Shown here: piece after piece, positions 1 to 10,193 of the stretch
Layout: each line of letters opens with the position of its first letter
How positions within the stretch are numbered: position 1 is the stretch's first letter
Source: Dyadobacter psychrotolerans
Lineage (GTDB): Bacteria > Bacteroidota > Bacteroidia > Cytophagales > Spirosomataceae
Reading direction: 5' to 3'
DNA length: 64,000 nt
NCBI RefSeq assembly: GCF_004349265.1
Contig: NZ_SMFL01000005.1
Span: forward strand, 372,301 to 436,300
Made by a program: the position numbers and the translations under genes
Notes under the pieces: generated by a model
Seen by the model: only the letters and a program-made list of their open reading frames with translations
Database searches by the model: none
What the model was told of the DNA's origin: nothing

Positions 1-65
1 ATTCACGGAAATGTCCGGCAGCGTCCCAAGAAGTCATTGGGAGCTGAAAAGCTGGATTTTAATCG

Positions 66-2570
66 TTATTCAAAAACAACGCGGATAGTTTGGCTGCCTC
101 TTGCTTTTTCGTTGAATGTTCTGAAAAGATAATTGCCTTTGGAAGTTAAGGGTTGGGAATACAATGCACTTTTAACAGTAGGTTCACTGCCATCGGTTGT
201 GTAGTGGGTTTTTAGGTTTTTAGATTGATTGTTGGCAAATATTTTACCATCCTTTATCAGTACACCAGGGGTGGGAATACGATAGTTGAACCCGCCGGAG
301 TAGGAATCAAGTCTTGGCATCTCGCGCTGATTCAGCGTGGCGACATAAGCATTCCATGCTTTTTGGTATAACACCTTGCTTTGAGTAGTATCCAGCTCAC
401 TGACCCACTCGGGATCTTTTGCCCAGGATCTTTCCGCTACGCTTATTACTTTGGGTAAAAGCATAAACTCGAATCGTTCCGGTGTAGCGATGGTCTCACT
501 CCAAAGCGCCGCCTGCAAACCGGTAATATTTTTTCTGGCCGCTACACTTAGTTGCTGTTTGCCTGCGTAAGCGTTGGCAGCAATTGGATCTCCATCCAGA
601 TTTTCTTTACTGTTTTTGTAATAATTGTATGGAATGAAATAATAGGGTTTGTCGATATCTACATATCCACCCCAAAACATACCCGGCTCATGAAAACTTT
701 TGTTAGCGGCCATATCCAGATAGTTATTGGTCACGTTGGACAAAATAATCTTATATCCCATGTTGGCCATCCGGTAGGCAAGATCCTCAGCTCCTGTTCC
801 AAGCAGGTTGTTCCACACATCGGCGTGGTAATTCCGGTCAGCGACCGTGCTGTCCTCAATCATTCTCTTTTTGCCATTTTTAAGAACTTTTTTCATGCCA
901 ATCTCCTCCCATCCCGACATGTAAAGGTTTCTGGATTTTAACATTTCATGCACTTTTGAAAAATAATACTTCCAAAGTCCGTCAACATTTTCAATTGACT
1001 TATCTTTTGCAAGAAGCTCATTTACTGCGGGAGATTTTTCCCATACGCCTGCCGGAACTTCATCACCGCCAAAATGGATCGTTGTCAGCGGCGCATCTGC
1101 TTCTTTGTACATCAGCACAAGTTCGTCGGTAATTTTTTTCATAAAATTATAAACCGATGGCAGTGCCACATTAACGACGTTATCTCTCCACATCTGAACG
1201 GAGCGGTAAGTGGATTGGTCCTGTGGATCTGCAAGTCTGTATTTTTCGGCGGCCTGTTTTTCACCTTTGGCTGAAAGGTTTTTGTAACGCGCTTCCATGG
1301 ACATGATCGCTGCACGGGCGTGCCCGGGCGATTCAATTTCAGGAATGACCTGAATATGGCGTTGCTTGGCAAAACGAAGTATTTCAGTAAAATCATTTCT
1401 GGTATAAAATCCACTGCCTGAACTAACGCCAGTCTGAGGACCCGAGCCGTAGGTTGGTGGAAGGTATTTTTCACTGGTGAGTGTATGGCCACGCTGTGAG
1501 CCAACCTGAGTTAATTCGGGCAAGCCCGGTATTTCAAGCCGCCAGCCTTCGTCGTCACTAAAATGAAAGTGCAACACGTTCATTTTATACAAAGCCATCA
1601 CTTCCAAAGTTTTCAGAATTTCTTCTTTTTTGATAAAATTACGCGCAACATCAACCAGAAGGGCGCGATGTTCAAATCTGGGTGAATCTGTCACTTCAAC
1701 AGCCGGGATGTTGATGAAAGACTGTTTAACAGCCCACGATTTGGGCGGCATTAGTACTTTTAAGGACTGCATTCCGTAAAATATGCCCGTAGCTGTGGAC
1801 GCAGTGATTGTTATTTTATCCGAATTAACGGATAGCTGATAAGTATTTTCGGGTAAATGCGCTTTTTGCAGGATAATTACCTTGCCGGTTGATTTTGGCA
1901 GAACAGCAGGTTTGCGTCCCAATAATTTTTCCAAATCAGCTGCCAGCAAATTTGCCTCCTTGCTGAAAGAAGCGTCAGTAACAATTTTGGCAGAAAAATC
2001 GAGTCGAAACACACCGCTTTTTTCTTCATACTTTACTGGCGTGGGAAGGATTTTTTGTGGAGCAGGAAGATCTTTTAACTGAGTATTCTGAGAAAAAATT
2101 TTGGCAGCAAACTCCGGTTCGGACGGAATAGCGCTGATATAACCGGGGTCGGTATTGGTTAAGGAATAGCCTTTTTCAGGATTTTTGTCCCATACAATAT
2201 AGAAGCCCAGGGGCATGTCGGAAATGTTTCTTGAATCCTCCGCGGTGATTTTAATTTCACGGCTTGCTCCTGAAGGTAAAGAGGCAAAACTTTCAGTTGG
2301 AGATAATCTGTACAAGCCACCATGAATGGACGTTATCGTGAAGTCGGGATTTTTCTCGTCTACCAGTCTTTTAAATGAGTTGAAATAGATGTTCCAACCT
2401 TTCGCAGGCAGGCTTTCTTTTCCGGAATTGGTAATTAACACGGCAGTACGCATAGGCGAAGCCGCTTTGAGTTGAATTTTATAGGTCAGCCTAACGTCTT
2501 GGGCTGAACAACAGGCAATACTGAAACTTAAAAGCAGACAAAGCTGTATCAATCGGATCTTGTAATTCAT
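66..2570 (-). CDS. GH20 beta-N-acetylhexosaminidase (chitobiase-like), secreted
   Basis: An 834-residue exported glycoside hydrolase that should remove terminal beta-linked GlcNAc or GalNAc. An N-terminal signal ends near the double cysteine at residues 20-21, so it may be a lipoprotein. Next come a CHB_HEX-like carbohydrate-binding domain (about 25-165), a GH20b domain (about 170-300) and the catalytic barrel (about 305-710). The barrel has the family motif HFGGDEVP near residue 500, whose Asp-Glu pair stabilises the oxazolinium intermediate and acts as the acid. The tail (about 760-834) looks like the chitobiase C-terminal domain (YTTDGSEPT). It lies 84 bp downstream of the hybrid sensor on the same strand and could be co-transcribed with it. 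The family call is firm; the natural substrate (chitin fragments, glycoprotein glycans) is not determined. Confidence 0.93.
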   Translation of the reverse strand: MNYKIRLIQLCLLLSFSIACCSAQDVRLTYKIQLKAASPMRTAVLITNSGKESLPAKGWNIYFNSFKRLVDEKNPDFTITSIHGGLYRLSPTESFASLPSGASREIKITAEDSRNISDMPLGFYIVWDKNPEKGYSLTNTDPGYISAIPSEPEFAAKIFSQNTQLKDLPAPQKILPTPVKYEEKSGVFRLDFSAKIVTDASFSKEANLLAADLEKLLGRKPAVLPKSTGKVIILQKAHLPENTYQLSVNSDKITITASTATGIFYGMQSLKVLMPPKSWAVKQSFINIPAVEVTDSPRFEHRALLVDVARNFIKKEEILKTLEVMALYKMNVLHFHFSDDEGWRLEIPGLPELTQVGSQRGHTLTSEKYLPPTYGSGPQTGVSSGSGFYTRNDFTEILRFAKQRHIQVIPEIESPGHARAAIMSMEARYKNLSAKGEKQAAEKYRLADPQDQSTYRSVQMWRDNVVNVALPSVYNFMKKITDELVLMYKEADAPLTTIHFGGDEVPAGVWEKSPAVNELLAKDKSIENVDGLWKYYFSKVHEMLKSRNLYMSGWEEIGMKKVLKNGKKRMIEDSTVADRNYHADVWNNLLGTGAEDLAYRMANMGYKIILSNVTNNYLDMAANKSFHEPGMFWGGYVDIDKPYYFIPYNYYKNSKENLDGDPIAANAYAGKQQLSVAARKNITGLQAALWSETIATPERFEFMLLPKVISVAERSWAKDPEWVSELDTTQSKVLYQKAWNAYVATLNQREMPRLDSYSGGFNYRIPTPGVLIKDGKIFANNQSKNLKTHYTTDGSEPTVKSALYSQPLTSKGNYLFRTFNEKARGSQTIRVVFE

Positions 2571-2654
2571 ACTCCAAAATTACCTGCTGCCCACCGCTGC
2601 TTGTGTTCCAATAATCCCAAAAGAGCATAATTCTGTCCCGTTAAGATGGAAAAA

Positions 2655-5600
2655 TTAAGATTGGGAAGCATTTTTTAATTTTGCCAAATATTCAGATGGA
2701 GATACTCCATATTGTTTGATAAAACTTTTTGAGAAATAGGAAGGCGTGTTAAAACCAACCTCGTAGGCGATCTGATTGATGTTAAGCCGGCCCTCCTGCA
2801 AAAGTTTCAAACTCTTTTTCAGCCGGATTGATTTGATAAAATCATGCACACCCTGACCAGTCAGTGATTTGAATTTGGCATATAGAACTGTCCGGCTCAG
2901 ACTGGTGAGCTCACCGATCTTTTTGTGATCCAGCTCCGGGTCCGAGAGATTCTCTTCAACGAATGCAACTATTTTGTCCAGAAACTCTTTGTCCGGTTTG
3001 TTAAATTCAAGATCACTCGGGTAAATGTCTTCCGATTGTTCAAATTTCTGACGTATGTTTTCCTGACTGCGAATGAAATTATAGATCACCTGAAAAAGCA
3101 GATGCTGCCGGATGGGTTTAAGCAGATAACTGTCCGCACCGGCTTCATAACCTGACAATTGACTTTGATCATTTGCCTGGCTTGTAAGCAAAATAACAGG
3201 AATATGGCTTGTATTAGCTTCGGTTTTGATAGTTTGACAAAATTCCAGTCCGTTCATAACCGGCATGATCATATCGGAAATGATCACATCGGGCTGAGAT
3301 CTTGTTGCCTGCTCAATTCCCTCTGCACCGTTGGTAGCCTCAGAAACTTCAAAAATATCCGATAACAGCAGTTTGAGAAATGATCGGATTTCGCTGTTGT
3401 CATCTACGATCAGAATTCGTTTTCCTCTGAGCGCTTCCAGTTTTTCCAGGGATAAACTTTCACTGCCATTTTGATTTGCTGGTTTTTCATCTTTTTCAAA
3501 TGCCAGGGCTGATTTATTTGCTGCAACGGTTGCATTTGCTTTTGGAAGAGCTATGGTAAAAATTGTCCCCTGCATAGGCGTACTTGTTACTTCAAGCGAG
3601 CCCTGGTTGGCTTCAATAAATTCTTTTACGATCACCAGACCCAGACCAGTACCGGTTTCTCCTTCGGTTCCGTTGGCAATGCTCGTTTTTTTTGTATCAA
3701 ACAGATTTTTAGCCTGTTGTGCGGACATGCCAATTCCGTTGTCTTTAAATAAAATTTGGATTTTCTCTTCTTCTTCGTGCGACTGAATACTTATCTGACC
3801 ACTAGACGCCGTGAATTTTATGCTGTTGCTCAACAGGTTACGGATAATGGTATCGATCATTTGCGGATCGGCAAAAATTGTATGCAGCGGGTTTACCTGT
3901 ACTGAAAACCGGATGCCTTTTCGTTTTATCTGCTGCTCGATCAGTAATTGATTTTTGACTACCAGCTCATACAGATTTAAATTCGATGGCGTGTAAACAA
4001 TATTATTGGTCTGTGTTCTTGCCCAGTCAAGCAAATTGATCAGCAGATCCTGTATTGAATTTGAGCTTTTATTAATATCGCTAATGTAACTGTAAACATC
4101 TTCACTGCTAAGCTGCGGAAATTTTTCTTTTAACAGATCCGAAATGCCCGAAAGCGCTGCGACCGGGTTTTTGAGGTCATGGGCGAGAATTGAAAAGAAA
4201 CGATCCTTGGTATGATTACTGGATTCGAGGTCCTGGTTTGCTTCTTTCAGCTCAAACGTTCTTTTCGCAACGACCTCTTCCAGCAATCGGTTGCGCTGCT
4301 CGATGGAGGCAACACGTCTGTAAAAAATATACAAAATCGCACCTGTTATTGCCAGAAGCATAAGTAGCCGGAACCACCATGTTTTCCAGAATGGCGGTGT
4401 CACCACAATTTTTACTTCTGCGATTTTACCTGAGGAATCCGTTTTATCCCAAACCGTTTTCACTTTAAACGTATAGGATCCGGGATCAAGATTGGTGTAG
4501 GTGACGTTGTTTTTTGCTCCGATGCGGTTCCATTGTTTATCAAAACCTTCGAGGATGTAAGCATACTGTATCTTTTCTTTATTGACATAATTCAGAGCGG
4601 CAAACTCAAAGGTTATAACCGACTCGGCATAGGAAAGTATAATTTCTTTCACCGAATTAATGCTTTCTTTTAAAGGTGAACCTTCTTTTGAAACAGCTGC
4701 CTGCTTATTGAAAATCTGAAAGCCGGTAAAAACAATTGAAGGGTCCCGGCGCTCGGTTTTGGTTTGTTTTGGATTAAACTCGTTAAAACCCCTGAATCCG
4801 CCCAGGTACATCAGGCCATTTCTACTCCATGTCCCTGTGCCTTTGAACTCATAACCTTGTATCCCGTCAGTAAGCGTGAAATTTTCAAAGGATTTTTTAC
4901 CAAAATCATATTTAGCCAGTCCCCGGGTAGTGCTGATCCACAAATTGCGGTCGTCCGATAGCAGTCCGGTAATCACGTCATTGGGAAGTCCGTCTGCGGA
5001 AAACAGATGCGTAATTTTTCCGGTTTTTCTATCCAGTTTGTTGAGACCATAATTGGTGCCTGCCCAGATATTTTTGTTTTTATCTATCCAAACAGAAGAA
5101 ACGCTGTTGTTGCTCAGACTGTTTGGGTCTTCCGAGTGTTTGTAAGAAACAAAGCTGCCGGTTTTTGTATCAAGAATATTTAAACCGCCCCCATCCGTTC
5201 CGATAATCAGGTTCGCGTTATTGTCTTCTGTGATGCTGAGAATGTTGTTGCTTGCCAGGCTATTGGGGTTTTTGGGATCATGGGCGTAGTGGATGAAAGA
5301 GTCGGTTTGCGGATTATAGCGTTCAAGACCGGCTCCATAAGTTCCTATCCATATTTGATTCTGGCTGTCTTTAAAGATAAAAAATGCATAATTACTGCCA
5401 ATCGTTTTGGAATCCGACGGATCGTGTCGGTAGTGCCGGTAGGAATTTTTTTCAGGGTTAAAAACCGTCACACCTTCACCCCAGGTGCCCACCCAAAGAT
5501 CATGGCTAGCGTCTTCCGCAACACTTAAAACATAGTTTCCGGAAATGGAATTGGGATTCCCCGCAATATGTCTGTAATTTTTAAAAAGTCCTGTTTTTCT

Positions 5601-6773
5601 GTCAAGCCGGTCTAGCCCGCCGCCATCGGTTCCGATCCAAAGCAAGTCTTTAGAGTCTTCGAAGATATAATTGACAATGTTATTACTCAGGCTGTTCCTG
5701 CCCTGCTGGTGGCGATAGTGACTGAACTTGCCTGCGCTGGTATTGATCAGGTTTACCCCGCCGTTGAGTGTTCCCAGCCAAATATTGCCCATTGCATCTT
5801 TTAATACAGAGTTGACTGTATTGCTGCTGATGGTGGTTTGGTCGCCGTCGTCGTAATGGTATTTTGTCAGTTTTCCGGTAGGCGGATTAAAAATGATCAG
5901 TCCGTCATTTTCTGTACCCAGCCAAAGATTTCCCTGGTTGTCTTCTGTGACAGACAACAGAACATCGTTGCTGAGCCCGTCCATGGAGACGGATTTTAAA
6001 ACGCCCGTTTTTCTGTCCAGCTGGCTCAGTCCGCCACCATAGGTGCCAACCCAGAAATTTTTACGGCTGTCTTCAAAGATAAATTTGATGTTATTGTAAG
6101 GAGAGGCATTTTGCCGGTTTTGCTCGTGAAGAAAGGGTTTGAAGGTGTTTGTTTTTTTGTCAAAGAGATTCAGGCCGGTTGTTGTCCCAATCCAGATATC
6201 TTGATTTTTGTCCTGATTAATGGCCGATATATTATTGCCCGTCAGCCCATTGGGTTTACTGCGGTTGTGTGCATAGTGAAAAAAACGCTTTTTCTTCCGG
6301 TCATAAATGTCCAGCCCCTCCAGTTCCGTACCAATCCATACGTTGTCCTGGCGGTCTACATAAATACATTCAATATAATCACTTGTCAGGCTTTGAGGAT
6401 CCGTTGGATTTCCCTTTCGGTAGTGAGCAAATTTTTCAAGTTTTGGATCAAATACGTTCACACCACCTTCCCAGGTTGCAATCCAGAGTTTTCCTTCCGA
6501 GTCCTCCGAGATGCATTTGATATCATTTGAGCTCAGGCTGTTTTTGTCACGAATGTCCTTCTTATAAACAATAACCTTGTACCCATCGTACTTGTTGAGC
6601 CCGTCTTTTGTGCCAAACCAGATGAACCCTTTTTTATCCTGAAAAACGTATCGGACCGTACTTTGGGACAACCCTTCATTGATGCCAATATGTAAAAATC
6701 TGACGTTGCCGGATTGTGCGAAAATGAAATTTGAGAGAAAAACTGATAAATAAACTAATGAACAATATCTCAT
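2655..6773 (-). CDS. Hybrid two-component system sensor/regulator (HTCS) in one polypeptide
   Basis: A 1372-residue Bacteroidota-type HTCS. After a signal peptide (about 1-19) come many Reg_prop beta-propeller repeats with WIGT/WLGT signatures (about 25-700), then a Y_Y_Y domain (about 735-800) and one membrane helix near residue 808. On the cytoplasmic side are a HisKA domain with the phospho-acceptor in HDLKNP near residue 864, an HATPase_c domain (NLLSNSIKFT, DNGIGM, GTGLGL), a receiver with the phospho-Asp in SDMIMPVMNG near residue 1168, and a C-terminal AraC helix-turn-helix (about 1265-1365). Such proteins sense periplasmic oligosaccharide and activate adjacent SusCD loci. It is divergent from the SusC gene starting at 7085, its likely target, and upstream of the GH20 gene on its own strand. 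The ligand is unknown. Confidence 0.95.
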   Translation of the reverse strand: MRYCSLVYLSVFLSNFIFAQSGNVRFLHIGINEGLSQSTVRYVFQDKKGFIWFGTKDGLNKYDGYKVIVYKKDIRDKNSLSSNDIKCISEDSEGKLWIATWEGGVNVFDPKLEKFAHYRKGNPTDPQSLTSDYIECIYVDRQDNVWIGTELEGLDIYDRKKKRFFHYAHNRSKPNGLTGNNISAINQDKNQDIWIGTTTGLNLFDKKTNTFKPFLHEQNRQNASPYNNIKFIFEDSRKNFWVGTYGGGLSQLDRKTGVLKSVSMDGLSNDVLLSVTEDNQGNLWLGTENDGLIIFNPPTGKLTKYHYDDGDQTTISSNTVNSVLKDAMGNIWLGTLNGGVNLINTSAGKFSHYRHQQGRNSLSNNIVNYIFEDSKDLLWIGTDGGGLDRLDRKTGLFKNYRHIAGNPNSISGNYVLSVAEDASHDLWVGTWGEGVTVFNPEKNSYRHYRHDPSDSKTIGSNYAFFIFKDSQNQIWIGTYGAGLERYNPQTDSFIHYAHDPKNPNSLASNNILSITEDNNANLIIGTDGGGLNILDTKTGSFVSYKHSEDPNSLSNNSVSSVWIDKNKNIWAGTNYGLNKLDRKTGKITHLFSADGLPNDVITGLLSDDRNLWISTTRGLAKYDFGKKSFENFTLTDGIQGYEFKGTGTWSRNGLMYLGGFRGFNEFNPKQTKTERRDPSIVFTGFQIFNKQAAVSKEGSPLKESINSVKEIILSYAESVITFEFAALNYVNKEKIQYAYILEGFDKQWNRIGAKNNVTYTNLDPGSYTFKVKTVWDKTDSSGKIAEVKIVVTPPFWKTWWFRLLMLLAITGAILYIFYRRVASIEQRNRLLEEVVAKRTFELKEANQDLESSNHTKDRFFSILAHDLKNPVAALSGISDLLKEKFPQLSSEDVYSYISDINKSSNSIQDLLINLLDWARTQTNNIVYTPSNLNLYELVVKNQLLIEQQIKRKGIRFSVQVNPLHTIFADPQMIDTIIRNLLSNSIKFTASSGQISIQSHEEEEKIQILFKDNGIGMSAQQAKNLFDTKKTSIANGTEGETGTGLGLVIVKEFIEANQGSLEVTSTPMQGTIFTIALPKANATVAANKSALAFEKDEKPANQNGSESLSLEKLEALRGKRILIVDDNSEIRSFLKLLLSDIFEVSEATNGAEGIEQATRSQPDVIISDMIMPVMNGLEFCQTIKTEANTSHIPVILLTSQANDQSQLSGYEAGADSYLLKPIRQHLLFQVIYNFIRSQENIRQKFEQSEDIYPSDLEFNKPDKEFLDKIVAFVEENLSDPELDHKKIGELTSLSRTVLYAKFKSLTGQGVHDFIKSIRLKKSLKLLQEGRLNINQIAYEVGFNTPSYFSKSFIKQYGVSPSEYLAKLKNASQS

Positions 6774-7084
6774 ATTGAAAATATCCTAAACGCCTCGTTT
6801 TGCCATTTTTTAATTCCTGAAATTACGATTTCGGGTTAGAATTTATTTGTAATTTCAAAAAACGCAATTGAATTCTTCTTCAAATATGCTAAAAAACTAC
6901 GATGCGGACTAATTTACCAACAATCGGGACTATTGGAACACAGCCCTGAATGGCTCCGGGGTAACTTTATCGAATATTACCTGACACCTGATGGTCAAAC
7001 CTTTCAAAAATTCCAGTTAGCTTCGAAAGCTGCCCTTTTCCACAACTTTTTTACCGTTTATCGGATCAACCATTAATTAAAGTG
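6774..7084. promoter_or_regulatory. Divergent intergenic region between HTCS and SusC genes
   Basis: About 310 bp with no supportable ORF, lying between divergently transcribed regulator and transporter genes, so it must hold both promoters. An imperfect dyad, GAAAT-TACG-ATTTC, sits at 6819-6832 about 45 bp upstream of the HTCS start; it is a possible operator but has no second copy that I could find. I saw no clean TAnnTTTG -7 element. Confidence 0.4.
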
Positions 7085-10000
7085 ATGATACTATTTACCA
7101 AAAATTTACGAAACATTTTACTGCTTGCCATACTGGGGTTACCGGTGTATTGTGGGTACGCGGCTTCGGCAGGCCCTCTGCATATCCGTATGGAAAAAAT
7201 CACTGTGAGCGGAACTGTAACCTCCAGGGAAGGGGAGCTTTTGCCGGGCGTTTATGTATTAGAAAAAGGAACGCAAAATGGTACAAGTACCGATGCTTCC
7301 GGAAAGTATAGTCTGATCGTGGATGATAAGGCTGTGCTTGTTTTTCGCAGTCTCGGCTTCAATACCGCTGAACTTCCTGTTGGTGGAAAATCAAAAATTG
7401 ACATGCAGCTGGCAACGGACGCTACTTCGCTGGATGAGGTGATGGTAGTAGGTTATGGCAGCAAAAATAAAAGCAACTTTACAGGATCCGCGGTCACGCT
7501 GAATTCTGAGGATCTCAATAAAGCGTCCCTTTCGATGGCTAATCTTTTACAGGGGCGCGCAGCCGGTGTACAGGTAAGCCAGAACAACGGTACGCCGGGA
7601 GCTGCACTTTCGATCCGCATCAGGGGAACGAATTCTCTGAACGCAGATAGCGAACCTTTATATGTGATCGACGGATTTCCTGTCAGCGCGCAGGTGGGTT
7701 ATTCGCTTAATCCGGAGGACGTCGCCTCCATTACCATTTTGAAAGATGCCGCTTCCACATCGATTTACGGAGCACGGGGTGCAAACGGAGTTATTTTGGT
7801 AACTACGAAGAGTGGTTCTAACAAAGCAAGCAGACTGACCTTGCACAGTTATTTCGGGGTACAGCAGGTAGTAAACCGGTTTGATCTGGCTGGTCCGTAT
7901 GATTACGCAGTGCGTATCAACAAACTGGCGGGATTAGATGGCAACCTGGCTCCTTATAAACCTTCACGACTGGATACATTGCAAAGAGGTTTGCTTGGTA
8001 CCGACTGGCAGGATGAGCTTTTTCGTACCGCTTCGGTGCAGAATCACTCGGTAAGTTTCGTAGGCGGAAGCAATAAAACGTCGATTTTTTCGAGTTTCGA
8101 TTACATGAACCAGGAAGGGATCATTGTTCATTCTAATTTTAAAAGAATTGGCGGCAGGGTCAATGTTGATCACAGTATCAATGATAAATTCAAAATGACA
8201 GCCCGCGTTTTTGGAAACTATGGTATTCAAAATGACTTGCCGCTGGCGCCTTCAACGATCAACGGATTTTTAAAGCAGGTGCTGAAAGCCAATCCGGCTT
8301 CCACATTTGATCCTTCCGTACCACCACAGCGTGATGCGCGAAATCCGCTGCATTTTGTACAGGCAGAAGACAGAGAAAATCTTTCTTACCGCACCAATGG
8401 CTATTTCTCTCTCAAATATGAAATTTTAAAAGGACTGCTTCTGCAATCTGATTTTGGTGCTGATATTAACAAAGGGAAATTCCGCTACTTCGCTCCGTCG
8501 ACTGTGCCGAATGCAATTGCTACAAAAGGTTTGGCGACTGTAACAAATACAGATGAGCTGGATCTGATCTTTAACCCGACCCTGAACTACGATCTGAAAA
8601 AAGGAGATCACTCGGTTAAACTTTTGCTGGGTTACAACTTACAAAATTACACTTACGAAGAAACCGGATTAACAGCTACCAATTTCAGTAGCGACGATCT
8701 TGGTTATAACAACCTGGCGACCGCACAGCAATTTAGCGCCTATTCGGGTAAAAATCAGGTGAAACGTAAAAGCTGGTTTGGACGCGTGGATTATGATTTT
8801 AATAATCGCTATATTTTCACAGGAACCTACCGGATCGATGGATCTTCTGTTTTTGGAAGCAATCACAAACTGGGTTATTTCCCGTCAGCGGCTTTCGCCT
8901 GGAAATTCAGCGAAGAAGATGCTTTGAAAGATCTTGGGTTTCTGTCTTCGGGTAAAGCGCGTGTAAGTTACGGTATCACTGGTAACGACCGGATCAGTTC
9001 AGGAATTTCGCTGGCAACTTATGCAGCTGACAATTCGACCAAGTATACTTTTGACGGGGTAACAACGGTAAGCGGAATTGCAGTAACAAGAATCTCAAAT
9101 CCGGATCTTAAATGGGAGCAGACGGCTGCCTGGGATTTTGGTATTGACGTCGGTTTTTTCAAAAACCGTTTGATTCTGGAAGCAGATTATTATCACAAAA
9201 ACACAGATGATCTTTTGCTGGACAGAAGTATTTCGCCGTCAACTGGTTTTCAGACACGTTTTGGCAACACAGGTCAGGTTCAAAACAAAGGTTTGGAATT
9301 GTCCCTTCAAACAGTCAATATCAACAACAAGGATTTCAAGTGGAACAGCACGGTGTCATTTGGCATGAATAAAAACAAAGTGAAATCGCTCGGCTCAAAC
9401 AATTCTGATATTTATGTCGGAAGCTTTAAGCCAGACGGTGCAGCGAATTTTGAAAGTCCGTTTATTATCCGCGTAGGAGAGCCTATCGGAGCGATTTATG
9501 GGTATATTTATGACGGAATTTTGCAGGAAAACGATCCTGCACTAAAAACAACCCATCCAAATGCACAAGCCGGTGATCCTAAATTTGTGGATTTGGACGG
9601 AAACGGAATTATCAATGCAGATGACCGTAAAGTATTGGGAACGGGTGTGCCGAAAGTGAATCTGGGTTTTACCAATAATTTTGTATACAAAAATTTCAGT
9701 CTGGATGTTGTTTTACAAGGACAAACAGGAGGGAAGCTTTTAAACGTGCAAAAAATTGATTTGCTAAACCCGATCACACAGGGAAATACGCTGACAGACG
9801 TTCTGACTGATACCTGGTCGCCGGAAACGCCTGAAGGAACCATACCTGCCCGCAGCTTTTATGGTAACACTCATGGCGGCTGGACCAATTCCCGGTTCGT
9901 TGAAAGTTCTGATTACGTAAGGCTGAAAAACGTTACGCTTACTTACACAGTGCCTTCCTCAGTTTTAAAGTCGATTGGTATTGCAGGATTTGATATTTAC

Positions 10001-10168
10001 GTAAATGCACAGAACCTGCTGACGTTCACAAATTATTCTGGTCTGGATCCTGAGGTAGGTAACCTGGTCAACAATTCACAGCAGAACCGGAATGTGGCCA
10101 GAGGGCTTGATTTTAACGCTTACCCGGTAAGTACCATGTTTTTACTGGGCGGAAGGCTGACATTTTAA
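7085..10168 (+). CDS. SusC/RagA-family TonB-dependent outer-membrane transporter (HTCS-linked locus)
   Basis: About 1027 residues. A signal peptide (ending near the AASA region) precedes a carboxypeptidase-regulatory-like domain (about 38-115), a TonB-box-like segment DEVMVVGYG near residue 117, the plug (SIYGARGANGVILVTTK) and a 22-strand barrel ending in the SusC-typical aromatic C-terminus (GGRLTF). The open frame begins with a GTG one codon earlier; I chose the ATG at 7085. It would import an oligosaccharide across the outer membrane with TonB-ExbBD energy. The SusD partner starts 25 bp after its stop, the usual arrangement. Its substrate cannot be read from the sequence; the downstream GH16-type enzyme hints at a beta-glucan or galactan. 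Confidence 0.95.
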   Translation: MILFTKNLRNILLLAILGLPVYCGYAASAGPLHIRMEKITVSGTVTSREGELLPGVYVLEKGTQNGTSTDASGKYSLIVDDKAVLVFRSLGFNTAELPVGGKSKIDMQLATDATSLDEVMVVGYGSKNKSNFTGSAVTLNSEDLNKASLSMANLLQGRAAGVQVSQNNGTPGAALSIRIRGTNSLNADSEPLYVIDGFPVSAQVGYSLNPEDVASITILKDAASTSIYGARGANGVILVTTKSGSNKASRLTLHSYFGVQQVVNRFDLAGPYDYAVRINKLAGLDGNLAPYKPSRLDTLQRGLLGTDWQDELFRTASVQNHSVSFVGGSNKTSIFSSFDYMNQEGIIVHSNFKRIGGRVNVDHSINDKFKMTARVFGNYGIQNDLPLAPSTINGFLKQVLKANPASTFDPSVPPQRDARNPLHFVQAEDRENLSYRTNGYFSLKYEILKGLLLQSDFGADINKGKFRYFAPSTVPNAIATKGLATVTNTDELDLIFNPTLNYDLKKGDHSVKLLLGYNLQNYTYEETGLTATNFSSDDLGYNNLATAQQFSAYSGKNQVKRKSWFGRVDYDFNNRYIFTGTYRIDGSSVFGSNHKLGYFPSAAFAWKFSEEDALKDLGFLSSGKARVSYGITGNDRISSGISLATYAADNSTKYTFDGVTTVSGIAVTRISNPDLKWEQTAAWDFGIDVGFFKNRLILEADYYHKNTDDLLLDRSISPSTGFQTRFGNTGQVQNKGLELSLQTVNINNKDFKWNSTVSFGMNKNKVKSLGSNNSDIYVGSFKPDGAANFESPFIIRVGEPIGAIYGYIYDGILQENDPALKTTHPNAQAGDPKFVDLDGNGIINADDRKVLGTGVPKVNLGFTNNFVYKNFSLDVVLQGQTGGKLLNVQKIDLLNPITQGNTLTDVLTDTWSPETPEGTIPARSFYGNTHGGWTNSRFVESSDYVRLKNVTLTYTVPSSVLKSIGIAGFDIYVNAQNLLTFTNYSGLDPEVGNLVNNSQQNRNVARGLDFNAYPVSTMFLLGGRLTF

Positions 10169-10193
10169 TCATAAAATATAAATCGAATCAGAG

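Noticed and set aside
1-132. Plus-strand frame open from the window edge to a stop at 130-132
   Set aside because: Most of it lies antisense to the end of the GH20 gene and the first 65 bp are too short to judge, so I left 1-65 unassigned.
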